From Epiperipatus broadwayi (Eukaryota > Onychophora > Udeonychophora > Euonychophora > Peripatidae): a stretch of DNA of 64,000 nt. The notes below the pieces were generated by a model. That model saw nothing but the letters and a program-made list of their open reading frames with translations. It had not been told where the DNA came from and searched no databases. Position 1 is the first letter of the stretch, and the number at the start of each line of letters is the position of its first letter. The stretch is taken from the NCBI GenBank assembly GCA_028023455.1, contig JAQFVV010000205.1, forward strand, positions 1,533,353 to 1,597,352, in the 5' to 3' direction. Positions 33,822-45,384 of this stretch are shown here, in pieces. A program made the translations under genes and the position numbers.

Positions 33822-35621
33822 ATGGCCACCATGTTCCAAATGTCAATAGCAGAATTTGATATCAAGAACCCTACCAACTGGTCACTATATGTTAAACACG
33901 TGGGAAAATTTTTCCTTGTTAACAATATCAAGGAAAACCACATAAAGGTTGCCATATTACTTGGATTTTTTGGAATGAAAGTGCTCGAGATCGCAAACCA
34001 TCTATGTGAATCAGCAGAGCCTGAAACATTTTAATACGATGAAATTGTTCAAAAATTAACAGAACACTTCTGCCCTCTTCCGTCGAAACACGTCGCTAGA
34101 CTGCATTTTAGAAATCGACGGCAAATGAAAGCAGAAACTTTTAAAGAATTTGACACAGTGCTAAGGGAACTAGCAAAAAATTGTGTCTATGGACAATTTT
34201 TAGAAGAGGCCCTGTTGGAGCAGTTATTATGGGGCATATACAACCCTAAATTCCATGAACACCTAGTAGCCAATTCAGAGTTAAATTACATGGATGCCAT
34301 CAAAAGAGGAATTGCACATGAGTTTGTGATGAACCAAGCTAAAGAATATCTGGATATCATGCCATCGGTAAATGTTTACCAATCAATTAATAAAATCATG
34401 GAACGTGGAAATGAAATGTCAAAACAGGAAAGAGTAAACAATATAAAAACAAACTGTTACTGCTGTGGCAAATCAGGACATATCGCTCGAAATTGTAAGA
34501 AAAATCGAGAGTATTGTACAAATTGCAGAATGAAAGGTCATCTAGCAAAAGTCTGTTGTAAACAAAAACCAGAAAATACAGACAAAACAAACCTTAATAC
34601 AAGCATTAAAAATTTAAAATGTAATGAAGCAGAATTCAAACTGCCAATACTCATCGAAGGGAAATACGTTAAAATGGAAATTGACAGCGGCTCCGGAGTT
34701 ACATTAATGTCCCTTAGTGATTGGGAAGTTCTCACTGTGCAAAGAAATGTTATACGTAAAATGGAAAAAAACAATGTAAGCGCCAAAGCCATAAATGGAA
34801 ATACAGTGGAAATAGTTGGAATGGTAAAAGTAAAAGGTAAATTAAACTCAAAAATAAGAAAATTACCTCTATACATAGTCTATAAACAAGTAAAGCCATT
34901 AATAGGCCAAAATTGGTTTAGACCACTCGGAATTACCATAAACGAGATTAAAAAAGTCAATGTGGAAATCGACTACATAGACAACTCAAATTCATGGATA
35001 AATAGTAAAAAATTAGCAGAGTGGACAGATAATAATCCAGGATATCAATTGCTTATAAAATGGATTAGTAAAGGGTGGCCCAGCAAACGACCAAAGAGCT
35101 TACCACTGGATTTCTGGAATGCTCGTTCAAACTTATCAGTCTGCAAAGGGTGCATACTAAATGGAGACAGAGTTATAATACCCTCACAGGGCCGGAATCA
35201 GGTGCTCAAAATGCTGCACAATGGTCACCCAGGAGTTGTTCGGGCAAAAGCACTCACCAGAAGCTATGTTTGGTGGCCTAAGATAAATGATAACATTGAG
35301 TCCTTCACAAAAACATGCACAGCATGTCAATCAAATGCCCACAAAGAATATAGTTCATGGTTGCTAACTAAAAATGTGCGATCCAAAACAAAAAATAAAA
35401 CATTCATAGCTGGAGAAAAAGTATGGTTTAGAGATAGTCTACACAGGCGACACATAAACCACATACGCCATTGCAGTTCTCCAAGCTGGGAGAACAATAA
35501 ACCCAGTGGAAATAAAATCATCGAACCTGCAGAGACGAAATCAGGGATAGATAAACCAAGATCACCAAGACCTCAGAGAAAGAAACAGTCTCCCATATTC
35601 TTAAAGGACTATGTCCACTAG
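33822..35621 (+). pseudogene. gag-protease-integrase(end pieces) fused frame, one stop
   Basis: One reading frame of about 600 codons from an ATG in good context (CAGCAATGG), broken only by a TAA at 34,032-34,034; from 34,125 it is open for 498 codons. Order: gag core; two zinc knuckles CYCCGKSGHIARNC and CTNCRMKGHLAKVC (34,458-34,560); protease with EIDSGSGVTLMS (about 34,677-34,712); then directly the pre-integrase zinc region (GHPGVVRAKALTRSYVWWPK and CTACQS, about 35,220-35,335); then an integrase C-terminal piece (AGEKVWFRD). RT, RNase H and the integrase catalytic core are gone, yet the frame runs through both junctions. The wording resembles the Mag-like branch of gypsy. Confidence 0.88.
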
Positions 35622-35690
35622 AAAAGATAAAATGCTATGTTGGACTATAGAGAAAACAAACTGTATTCCATGTTACTCCTAGTTCTGTGT

Positions 35691-35704
35691 AGTGGGAGGA
35701 GAAG
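35691..35704 (+). promoter_or_regulatory. Polypurine tract
   Basis: AGTGGGAGGAGAAG immediately precedes the LTR start TGTGATG, the right place and composition for the plus-strand primer. It fixes the right LTR border. Confidence 0.75.
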
Positions 35705-35809
35705 TGTGATGTATTAATTAAAACCTGACGTGATACTACCCAGAACAATGAATACATCGCTGAGAAATAATTATTTGCTTAGAACAACATACTTCGTGCT
35801 CGCGTGAGA

Positions 35810-35816
35810 TATAAAA
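35810..35816 (+). promoter_or_regulatory. LTR TATA box
   Basis: TATAAAA within the right LTR, 105 bp from its start and about 45 bp upstream of the point where the left LTR copy begins. The transcription start would therefore fall close to that point. Confidence 0.55.
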
Positions 35817-35977
35817 TAGGTATATGGAATTATTAACTTGCAGCTTATGCAAAGAACTATCTGCTAGTAGTATTAATTAATTATAAAGTAGAGTGAACAC
35901 TAATTTGTTAAGGTGCCAGTTGGACGTTTATAGGTTGGAGATAATTTATTGTTTAGCCTCGACGGTTAAATAAACTA

Positions 35978-36486
35978 TATATATTATTTTTATATCATGA
36001 TTGCTTGCTGAAAAGTTTGTACCATGGGGTAATAATACGTCATCAATAAAGCCATGAAAGTTTAAAGATTTTACCTGCCCATTTAGGAAAAACTTAAAAA
36101 CCATCTTTGCTTTAAATAAAATGTCTAAACAAATCCAAGACAGGATAATTGGAGAACATTATTATTTTTTGACTCAGACAAGAAACTTCTATTCTTTGTA
36201 GGAGCAAAACTTCATCTCCATTCCTAGGAATTTATTTAGCAAATGAACAATTTCCAGCAGACTTATCGAACTTTAATTAACATAATGGGATAAAAATTGT
36301 GACTTTTGTTTTATTATTTTGTTTATTGTAAATTTTATGTATTATTTTCGTTTCTACAAATGGAAGCTAATGTGTATAATTTTGGAGAAACTCTGTATGA
36401 AAGTAATAAGGGGGGAAATATTAGATTTAAATATATATTTTTTATCATCTTTAATTGCATAAGAATAAAAAAAATTGTCAAGCGTT
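35978..36486. other. Non-coding stretch
   Basis: No gene recognised. AT-rich. Confidence 0.45.
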
Positions 36487-36575
36487 GTTAGCCGAGATGT
36501 TATCGCAGCCGCCTTGCAAGCAAGTAGTTGGTTGCAGACGGTTGTGGGTTCGCATCCCAGCCGATGCTATGACAT
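36487..36575 (+). tRNA. tRNA-like sequence (tRNA pseudogene or SINE head)
   Basis: TTAGCCGAGATGTTATCG resembles the A box and D-arm of class II (Leu/Ser) tRNAs (TGGCCGAGTGG...). GTGGGTTCGCATCCCAG is a good T-arm and B box. The 5' GTTGTTAGC and 3' GCTATGAC can pair with wobble and one bulge. Between them CTTGCAAGCAAG forms a hairpin that does not give a clean seven-base anticodon loop. No long variable arm of standard shape and no obvious SINE body follows. It is more likely a pseudogene or the promoter head of a SINE than a working tRNA. Confidence 0.5.
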
Positions 36576-39194
36576 ATGAAAAAAGAATAAAAAAATTAAT
36601 AGTTTTGACCGCCCCATCTGACTGACTTTTGACAACATGTAGGAAATTAAGAGGTAAGACATTTTAATATTATCTCATAATAAGCAAAACAAAGTGATAG
36701 ATTTTTATTTATTTATTATTAATTAAGATTACTTTTGTATTGCTTTTATAAATCAATGATTTATAACCATTGATTTATCTGGACAACAAAGATTTTTTTT
36801 TGTTGTTGTTGTTGTTATGCTTGTATACATATTTTAAATTAGCCAGCTAAAATCGAAATCACATGTACATATTATAATTTTACATATTCGTTATTGTAAA
36901 TAATTAGTCAAGTACATGAACTTCTACCATTGGGTTTAGGGCAAGGGTTTTATTTTTGTAAATATCATTATAGATATTGATGTGGTAGAAATTCATCCTT
37001 GACAGAATAAATTACATGTATCAGATTTAATTGTTATTCATATTTTATATTTTTATTTGTTAATCAATAAATGTTTATATAATTCGTTATTTTAATCTGG
37101 TCTCTAACTCATCATTATTTCAATATCCACCATCAGCTTTATAGTTCTTCATTATTCACATACCTGTTATAAACATAATCTTATTTAGTTTTACACCTAT
37201 TAAGATTATTACTATGATAGAGGAAATACATATACATATTTAAATCATTTATTATAACTTTTAATACATATATACTTATACTGCACATACATATTTTTTA
37301 TATATCTTATGCTTAATTGATTTTTGATAATTAATTATCATCTATATAGAGGTGCAATAACTACTATTAGTGTGATCTCTTTCCCTGAAAAGAGAGCTCA
37401 GGCAATTACTCCCTGAGTTTGAATACTGTGGTATAACATGGCTAGAAAGGGGTGAGAATTGGATGAACTGACACAAATTGTATCTAGGTTAATAAAAATA
37501 GGTAGAGCTAGTCTATTGGAAGTAGGTAAAATTATAGGTTATGTATTTTATCGCGTAATCACTTGCATTCTATCCAAAGACCCAAGGTCCGACTATAGTA
37601 AGATGTGCTCCCCCTATCTCTTATGGAATCCACCAGCTCGTTACAATATATATATATATAACAACAATATCACATGATCTTTCATCATAAAATTTATTTT
37701 TTTTAGATATATCTTCAGTACATTTTTGTCATCATCAATAGCTTTGAGCATTCCATCATCAGATTTTCTGCGATAGGAATGGCTAAAAAGTTGGAGAGTA
37801 GAGAGGATTGAAGCCTGTCCATTAAAGTGTGTAGACTTGCTATCTTAATATAAAATGAGCACTGATTATATAGATATGTGTGTGGGAGATGATGATTAGG
37901 ACAAATTGATGAGTGCTGGTTCAGCATGAAATATGTATATTGGAGATCATTTATCTTTTTCACATCATGTGGTCATGTGTATTGATTATACTGGATAGAG
38001 TGGAGGACTGTAGGGAGCTTGAAAGTCTGAGTTGCAATCCCCTTTAATTATAGCATTATATAAATAAAAAATATATTAATATCAAAAGCTATTTTAAAAA
38101 AAAACATGCATTATCTTTCTGTGATGTAATCAAAAATTGTTTCACCTTAGCATCAGTTAGCAGTGACATCTGTCTATCAACTGCAAAAACAACTACTAAA
38201 AATTATTATAAGAAAAAAGTCTGTTTAAATCTTGTTTTTTAACTATCCCTTTGTTAGATGATAAAAAGTATTTGCAAATAGCATAAAACTGAGCACAACA
38301 CAAGCTTAAAGTCAGATTTATGTAGTAGGGTGATCAGACATCCTAGATTATGTGGGACAGACACAGATATCAGAGAACTGTGCTACTTGAGATATACACA
38401 CATTATATTTTGTTTACAGAAATTTAAATTATCGCTAAAGTTTATGTGATAGTTTTGTAAGATATCTTTAAATATAATCCATGTAATACATTTATGTGTT
38501 CATAATGCTTGTCATTGGATAAACATCTAATAAGTCCTTAACTGTCATAAATATGTATCTTTCTTAGTTCTTTTACTGCAGGGGATGCTGATTACCCATA
38601 AAATATCACATGACTCCCACATGACTTCAACTTACATATTGCTGTTTGAGCAGCATACATTATTTATTAATCACCTCTATGCCACCAGATGTCAGATGAT
38701 AGTAGTTAATAAATCCCTACTTTGTGTTGTTCTATTAGATACTCACAGAGTAGTTTTTGCATATGACTTTCATCAGTAAAGTGCAATGTTACAAGATCCA
38801 AAGATTATTGGTGAAAACCATAAGTTTCAAACTTGTCTGGTGATTTTAAATAGGACAGCACAAGATAGGGATTTATGAAGCACTGTTATCTGGCATCCAT
38901 TATTACTTACTAAAACTTACAGTAATTGACATAGAGATGACAAAAAAATTATACTGTTAAGTAAGATATATTATAGATCATGTTATTATTAATTTTTGTC
39001 ATGAAATATGTCCTATCTTGGATTGACTTCAGAAAAATCTGGTACTGATATTGCATAGTCGTGTTGTCTTGGATTCAAAAACTTTGGATATTTTAATTTT
39101 TAATCTAGTGACTCAAATAATGGCATGAATAAAAAGTATCCACTATACACAAATCTTGTAAATATACAACTCCTTAATCTTTATTGGCATATTC
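36576..39194. other. Non-coding stretch with small repeats
   Basis: No gene recognised. A small inverted repeat (GAACTTCTACCA at 36,919 with TGGTAGAAATTC at 36,983) sits at 36,919-36,994. A more complex, less AT-rich block at 37,370-37,645 ends at a (TA)n tract and looks like a transposon piece, but no domain or second copy was found. Confidence 0.45.
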
Positions 39195-40165
39195 ATTGAT
39201 GTGATGTGATGTGATGCACTGTGACTTCTCCTTAAACGGAGTCAAGAATCTCTCAGAAACTATGCCCAGAGAAACCTGTTAGCCACTTTACCTTTCCATT
39301 CCCCACCCTGGGTTTTCCCATAATCTGCTCCATCCCATTTCCACAACATAATCTTTGTCAACTATATAGCCTTTATATCTAAATCACCCTTATCTTTTCC
39401 CAAACCCAGCATAAAAACCAATAACCAACTTTTTGTATAATCACTTTGTTCATATTTATTCTTCCATAATGTCATTATTTGTACCCTTTCTGCTTTCAAG
39501 CATTTACATTCAATTAATAAATGCCTAATACTTTCTATGCCTTCTTTACACAATTTGCAGACTAAATCACTCATTTTTCCATTTACATGTATATTCTCTT
39601 GTTGCTAAAGATCCTGTTCAAGCCTTAAGCAATAAAGTACTTTCCTTGCTATTATCGTAAATTAACTCAGACCCAGTGTTCCGTTTACTGCTATATATAT
39701 TTAAACTCTTTTTACTCTCCATACCAGTTCTCCATCTCTCCAACTCCCTATTCTTTAGTAATGCATCTATTCGTTTATACCATTCCTTACCATTACAACA
39801 CTCAATAATCATCTTAACACAATCATCCCACCTTTTGTACAAGTATACTGATATAAATTTTTTATCCAAATCTTTTGTATACCGCATTACCTTTCTCATC
39901 CATCGTGTTGTGTGCCCTTTATTTGTAACTGAATTAAATACTATTTTAGATATTCTTTTATTATCCATAAGCTGCAACCTACCAAACATTTTCATTTTAC
40001 TTTTTGCATCTCTCATAAAAATTTCACCATCCCATTTTTTTTTGATTTGCCTGTTTTACTATCCACACATCTGCATCCAATGCATGTCTTCCTACTTCCC
40101 TTTGTACTTTTTCTAAGTAATCTAATACTCCTTTACTAACACATAATGCATCATTACCATATGTA
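39195..40165 (-). pseudogene. LINE fragment: ORF2 C-terminal part, 3' UTR and tail repeats
   Basis: Same family as 13,811-14,640. Open pieces at 39,618-40,016 (KMFGRLQLMDNKRISKIVFN, then the VRYTKDLDKKF region) and 39,362-39,574 (CKLCKEGIESIRHLLIECKC, the Cys/His tail). Further upstream, about 40,060-40,165, is the segment reading DALCVSKGVLDYLEKVQ in broken frame. The 3' end carries a short tandem (TGATG)n tail at 39,199-39,218, next to GGAGAAGTCACAGTGC. This is the kind of simple-repeat tail used by several LINE clades instead of poly(A). 5'-truncated and frameshifted. Confidence 0.8.
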
Positions 40166-41382
40166 CCAAACTCTCCATACATTATATGTCATTTACTGCC
40201 CTCTATTAGATTATTATTAAATTAAGGTATAGTGAGAGCTTAAGTGACCTCTATTAGCTCATTGTTCAATTAATATATTAAATGGAGTGACTATATAGAG
40301 TATCACATAATCCAATATTACAGAATATATTGAAACATATACACTGTTTCACATATATATTTAAAAGATCCCCTCCCCTCAATTAAAATGACATAGGTTA
40401 AATTTAAATTAGACTAGCAATATGTCAAAAATAAAAAAAGACTAATTATACTAAATATTTTAAAGAAAATCAATTTTTTTAAAATGAAAAAAAAAAAGAA
40501 AAGCAAATACGTTTATATTTGCATTTAAAGAAAGTATAAATCTTTCTTTATTAAAATTAATAATTTCAAAGTTAAAAATCTCTTTATTGCTTTCAGCTCA
40601 TTCTATATTTCAGAAGAATAATTTGTAATGCAGAATGGCAGTAATTTAACAATAATTAAAAGCATGTCTTCACCATGAGAAATTAATTTAAAATTTGAAA
40701 ACACCTAGCCAGATAAGTAAAAACAGTCTGATCCCACCAAAATAGAATAGCCAATGAACTGGGATTAATAGCACAAACGTGGATGAAAACACACCAAAAA
40801 CCAATTAGATTCAGCAGGCACATCAGGTGAATTCATTCTGATAGAGAGAAAAGTATAAATAGGTTGGAGAATTCAGATTTTTAAAAAAGACAATATTTTT
40901 TGAGAGAGATGATTGTTAGATTATTATTCTATATTTGAAAATCATGAAAGACAACAATTTTTTATTAAGAATTTTGAGATTACTAGAAAAGTGAATTGAA
41001 CCATCAAGCAGTTTCATGAAGAATCGGTGTAATATGGGCAGTAAGCCCGTTTTTCTTTTTATTCACTACCATGAAGAAAGCTTCCAGTGCCTGTCCAAGC
41101 CTTTAGTGCTGTTCAAATTCAAGACATCCCCACCCCATTATTTTGAGAAACAGCAATAAATGAAGTCCTTAGTTAAAAGGTAAGCATTAGAAAATAATGC
41201 AATTATTAATTCTATAATAGTAATAATGTTTCACCTATCAATTATTAATTCTATAATAAGTTAACAATAGAAAATTAATGAAATAATATGAAAACATTAA
41301 CTGTGTTATATGTTCAAAATTATAAATGTTCTACAAATATGGAATGGTTGATAACAAACTTATGTGTAAAAATATACATCTG
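40166..41382. other. Non-coding stretch
   Basis: No gene recognised. A small direct repeat (ATTATTAATTCTATAATA) is at 41,202 and 41,240. The patch 40,680-41,170 is less AT-rich but has stops in all frames. Confidence 0.45.
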
Positions 41383-41787
41383 TGTTTGACCGAATAATAA
41401 TTATCTACAAACATGAAATTGTTATATATTACAATAATTAAATGATGATGATTTATAAATGTTTAAATGCTTACCTGAATAATACACATCTGGATAAAGA
41501 GATAAGACCTATGTCTATGTTTGACTGAATAATAATTATCTACAAACATGAAGTTGTTATACATCAGAATAATTAAATGATAATGATTTATAAATATATA
41601 AATGCTTACCTGAATAATACACATCTAGATAAAGTGATATGATCTATGTCTATGTTTGACTAAATAGTAATTATCTACAAACATGAAATTGTTATATATT
41701 AGAATAATTAAATGATAATGAATTATAAAGAACTATATGCATATCTGAATAATGTGATAAAGCCCTATGTATACGTATACTTGATAA
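41383..41787. repeat. 135-bp tandem repeat, three units
   Basis: The phrase TGTTTGAC followed by GAATAATAATTATCTACAAA starts units at 41,383, 41,518 and 41,653, exactly 135 bp apart. Copies are about 85-90% alike, the last fading out at about 41,787. A non-coding minisatellite. Confidence 0.88.
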
Positions 41788-42435
41788 ATAAAGCTTTTTG
41801 ACTTCTTCACACAAGATGAACTGAAATGAGCTTTTATTTGATACAAATGATGAACTCTATTGGAAGGACTTATCAATAATTATTGTTAATAAAATTGTTG
41901 TTATTAAAAATTAATTTTAATTGTTCAGTTCCATTTTGCATTACTAATTGTTCATTGCATCCTGCTCACAAGAATCTCATGCCTCCTGAGCTATGTCCAG
42001 CATAATCAGACGATGGTAAGTAAGATTGTAATGAGATGGAACTCTAATGGCACTGTTTGGGAAACCAAACCCATAAATTTTTAGATGCTTCCAGTCTCTA
42101 TGGTGCTACATCCTCTGATGAGCAGGAAATATTGTTGTAGGTGGGGTGATGTCTGCATTGGGGAATGCCAATCGATAGTTCCTTCCTCAATATGCTCATC
42201 AGGAAATAAAACCAACCAAGAGTGGGGTTGGTTCTTGTCCAGTTACTATATATATATAAAACAAATAAAATATCCGTTAATTAAAAACAATATTGTAATT
42301 ATAATTGAAATAATATTTTTAACGGTTTATAAACAATTACAAACAATCTTAAAATCCGCAGAAGTACTTTCAGTTACTTTCTAACCTGCCTCAACTGCCA
42401 TTAAATTCAAAAACAAAAAGCGGAAGCAAACGTCA
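41788..42435. other. 3' flank of the Penelope-like element
   Basis: Contains a less AT-rich patch (41,955-42,245) with an inverted repeat: CTGATGAGCA at 42,114-42,123 and TGCTCATCAG at 42,194-42,203. Its position next to the PLE stop suggests it belongs to the element's 3' untranslated region, but no second copy proves that. Confidence 0.45.
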
Positions 42436-44427
42436 TCAATTCAAATTCCACGAATCTCGTATTTTAATGTTAGAAATTTGTCGATTTATTAAATGCGTTT
42501 TATTCCTGTTTATAAAAATTGCCTCTTTAATTTTTCTTTTATTATGGTTTCTCTCTTCATGAAGAATTTTCACATTTTCAAAATTAAATTTAAATTTATA
42601 TTTACATGTTTTTTCGTGATCAAAGAAAACTGAAGAAGATATTAAATCACCATTATTTTTATTTTTTACATGCTTATATAATAATTCATGTTCCTTCAAT
42701 CTTTTCTCAATACTGTACCTAGATTCACCTATATATGATAGCATACAATCACAAAAAATTTGATATATGACATTACTTTTTTGCTTGACAGGTATGACAT
42801 CCTTAGAATTATTGACTAATTTATTAATATTGTTTGGAACGTAGAATGAAACATTAAACACATTCTTATATAAATCCTTAAAAAATTTTACTTGTGGATT
42901 TGAAATAAATGGAATAGATATCCATTTTTTATTATTAATCTTCATTTCTTTTAAATTATCATAATTTTTTTTAAATTGACATAAAGTATTGTTTATTTGT
43001 TCCATTTTATAACCGACATCAATCAATTCCTTGGCAAATATCTCAATATTTTTTAGTTTATCACTTTGGTAATGACATAATTTTTTATTCCGAAACAAAA
43101 AATATTTAAAACTTGCCATCTTATGCATCATTGGTACTTTTGATTTACAATTTATATATCCTCTTTTTTGCAGTGGCTTAATTATTAGTTTATAATTTAA
43201 TATACTGTTATCTCTTGTGATCATTAAATCTAAATAGTTAATCTTATTGTCCTGTTCTTTTTCAATAGTCCATTTCAAGCCATTCAACTTATTTAAAACC
43301 TCTATAAGCAAATTTATACTATTAGTATTTCCACAAACAAAAACATCATCCACATATCTTTTGTAAATTTTAATATCTCCAAAAATACACATATTTAAAA
43401 TACTGCTCTCATATGCAGATAAAACGAAATTGCAAATTTGTGCAACTACAGGCAATCCCATAGGCCAACCTTTGGTCATTTTATAATATTGACCTTCAAA
43501 AGATGCAACAATGTTATCATTAAAAAATTTTAAAGAATCAATGATAAATTTTATTGTATATTTACAAATATTTTTACTTTTTAATGCATGTTCAATTATT
43601 TTTATGGAATTCATTCTATCAATAGATCCATACATTTCTGTAACTTCCAATGAAGCAATAACATCATTTTCATCAATAATTAAATTTTTAATACTATTTA
43701 CAAAGTCAAACGATGAAGCAATAGTATTATCTCCAAATCCTAAAAAGTCTTGTAAAAGTTTACCAATATATTTAGAAGTCTGATATATGAAGAAACCACC
43801 GAAATCTATCATAACTGGCAAAGGATTACCTTCTTTATGTAATTTTATATTTGCAAAAATACGAGGACATATAGCACAAGAAGGATATATCATATAGTAT
43901 ACATTATTATTTAAAACTTTATTTTTAGCACTTTTTAAAATATTGTTAATAAACTTTATTCTTTGACCATCCATATTATAATCTTCAATCAAAAAGAAAC
44001 CAAGTTTGTCCATTTGCATTTTAATTTTATTGATATATTGACATTTCGTCAACAAGCACATACGCAAACCTTTGTCCTCTTTCAAACAAATCATATTATC
44101 AATCCTCAATTTCTGTTTAAATTCCGAAATAGCTAATTGCCATGATTTATCATAAGATATTGTATCAAATTTATTGCAATTAATTTTCTTAATAATATCA
44201 TCAGCAAAATTATCATTACCAGGAATCATTTCAAATGTATTTTGAACAGCTGCAATTAGTTCCAAATTATAATCATTCCAATTACCACCAATGTATTTAG
44301 CTCCGTGACTTAAAACATATTTCTGAATTAAATGTATCCTATTATTTGATAAATTAACAAAGTTTAAATCATTGTTTGAAAGAGGACAATCAGTTTCAGA
44401 CAAATGCAAAAGCCAGAAACTGATCAA
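42436..44427 (-). CDS. Penelope-like retroelement protein: reverse transcriptase + GIY-YIG endonuclease
   Basis: A single 663-codon open frame. It begins at an ATG next to wording (FWLLHLSETDCPLSNNDLNF) that may be internal to a longer N-terminus. The region near residue 125 (KEDKG) matches the family's conserved DKG motif. The telomerase-like RT follows: motif A SLEVTEMYGSID, motif B WPMGLPVVAQICNFVLS, motif C RYVDDVFVCG (YVDD). At about residues 550-640 lies the GIY-YIG nuclease: VIYQIFCDC...YIGESRYSIEKRLKEHE with its Tyr, Gly and Arg, then IKEAIFINRN with the catalytic Glu. The enzyme nicks DNA and primes reverse transcription at the target. In motif A the usual catalytic Asp (SLDV) is Glu (GAA), which would impair activity. 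Otherwise intact, so a recent copy. Confidence 0.9.
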   Translation of the reverse strand: MISFWLLHLSETDCPLSNNDLNFVNLSNNRIHLIQKYVLSHGAKYIGGNWNDYNLELIAAVQNTFEMIPGNDNFADDIIKKINCNKFDTISYDKSWQLAISEFKQKLRIDNMICLKEDKGLRMCLLTKCQYINKIKMQMDKLGFFLIEDYNMDGQRIKFINNILKSAKNKVLNNNVYYMIYPSCAICPRIFANIKLHKEGNPLPVMIDFGGFFIYQTSKYIGKLLQDFLGFGDNTIASSFDFVNSIKNLIIDENDVIASLEVTEMYGSIDRMNSIKIIEHALKSKNICKYTIKFIIDSLKFFNDNIVASFEGQYYKMTKGWPMGLPVVAQICNFVLSAYESSILNMCIFGDIKIYKRYVDDVFVCGNTNSINLLIEVLNKLNGLKWTIEKEQDNKINYLDLMITRDNSILNYKLIIKPLQKRGYINCKSKVPMMHKMASFKYFLFRNKKLCHYQSDKLKNIEIFAKELIDVGYKMEQINNTLCQFKKNYDNLKEMKINNKKWISIPFISNPQVKFFKDLYKNVFNVSFYVPNNINKLVNNSKDVIPVKQKSNVIYQIFCDCMLSYIGESRYSIEKRLKEHELLYKHVKNKNNGDLISSSVFFDHEKTCKYKFKFNFENVKILHEERNHNKRKIKEAIFINRNKTHLINRQISNIKIRDSWNLN

Positions 44428-44582
44428 TGTAAAGATGGGGGTCTTATAGCACTAATCATCTGACACCCATTGGTTGTTCAAGCTTATAATAGCCCTATGT
44501 AGGGTGAAAATAACTGCTCTTGGAAACATGAGAGTTCATGTGATCTTAACATAATCATCAACTGTATGTTTATTGATGGGAT
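44428..44582 (-). other. 5' flank of the Penelope-like frame
   Basis: Short region between the PLE start and the left long repeat. It probably holds the rest of the PLE 5' region, but no coding extension was followed past an in-frame stop. Confidence 0.35.
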
Positions 44583-45321
44583 AAACATATATATACATCA
44601 AGCGTATATATATGATTTAATGCAAAATTTTGTTGAACTAAAAGGTTATTTTATTAAAAAGAAATAAGATATTTTTCTTTTAATTTTGAATTTTGTTAAA
44701 ATGGGTATGATTTTATTTTAAGATAAGCCTGCCAACATTTCTAAAGGAATGGTATGTTTAATTAGTTACTCCATTCAAGGCAATTAAAGATGGCCTTTTA
44801 ATTAAATAAAATTCAAACATAAATGCACAATTTGATAAAAAGAAATTGAAAGTTTATTTTTAGTAAAAACTTATTTCAAAACAAAGAAGTGTGAGGGGCT
44901 TATCAAGATCTAATATCATACGCAAAACAATAGAAGGGTAGCTCTTAGAAAGGTATAAAAAATTCCTATTCAAAGTTTTGACATGCAAAATGCTAAAAGT
45001 TATACTAATTTGATGGACGGGACTATGATTGGCAGCTAGGCACCACAGCTTTGCCTGCCACTGGGGTCCTATGTCCATCAAAATGCCTAATGTGCCCAAC
45101 CATCTATAAATGCAAACTGTCAGCCATGGGTGTGCCTTTAGTCTTAAAATGCTGCCTACTCCAAATTCATTTGTCCGGACAAATATCTCTCTACGGACAT
45201 ATCAAGCCACAAATGTCAAGAAAACTGGACCAAGGAAGGCCGACAGGTAATTGTATGTCTCCTCATGAACTATTTATTACTTGACCTTTTGATGAATATG
45301 TTTTTTAACTGTTTCATTTAA

Positions 45322-45384
<63 letters not shown>

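Larger units (their letters stand above)
33644..35977 (+). mobile_element. Internally deleted Ty3/gypsy element (about 2.3 kb)
   Basis: A 123-bp direct repeat (33,644-33,766 and 35,855-35,977, four visible mismatches or fewer) brackets a gag-PR-IN frame. The right LTR is longer: it starts with TGTGATG at 35,705 right after a purine run (AGTGGGAGGAGAAG), holds TATAAAA at 35,810-35,816 and AATAAA near its end, so about 273 bp. The left copy lacks the first 150 bp. After the left repeat, TTGGTGCAGTCAAGG is a plausible primer-binding site. RT, RNase H and the integrase core are deleted, so the element is non-autonomous. Confidence 0.88.

Noticed and set aside
34396-35521. Minus-strand and alternative-frame open frames over 34.4-35.5 kb
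   Set aside because: Shadows of the gag-protease-integrase frame.
37459-38779. Frames at 37,459-37,677, 37,715-37,963 and 38,585-38,779
   Set aside because: No domain, no splice or promoter context, AT-rich chance frames.
42114-42132. CTGATGAG...GAAA as a hammerhead ribozyme
   Set aside because: Only four bases separate the core from GAAA, so stem II cannot form, and no cleavage-site helix was found. Kept only as a suggestion for a structure search.
43511-43783. Plus-strand 90-codon frame
   Set aside because: Antisense to the Penelope RT.
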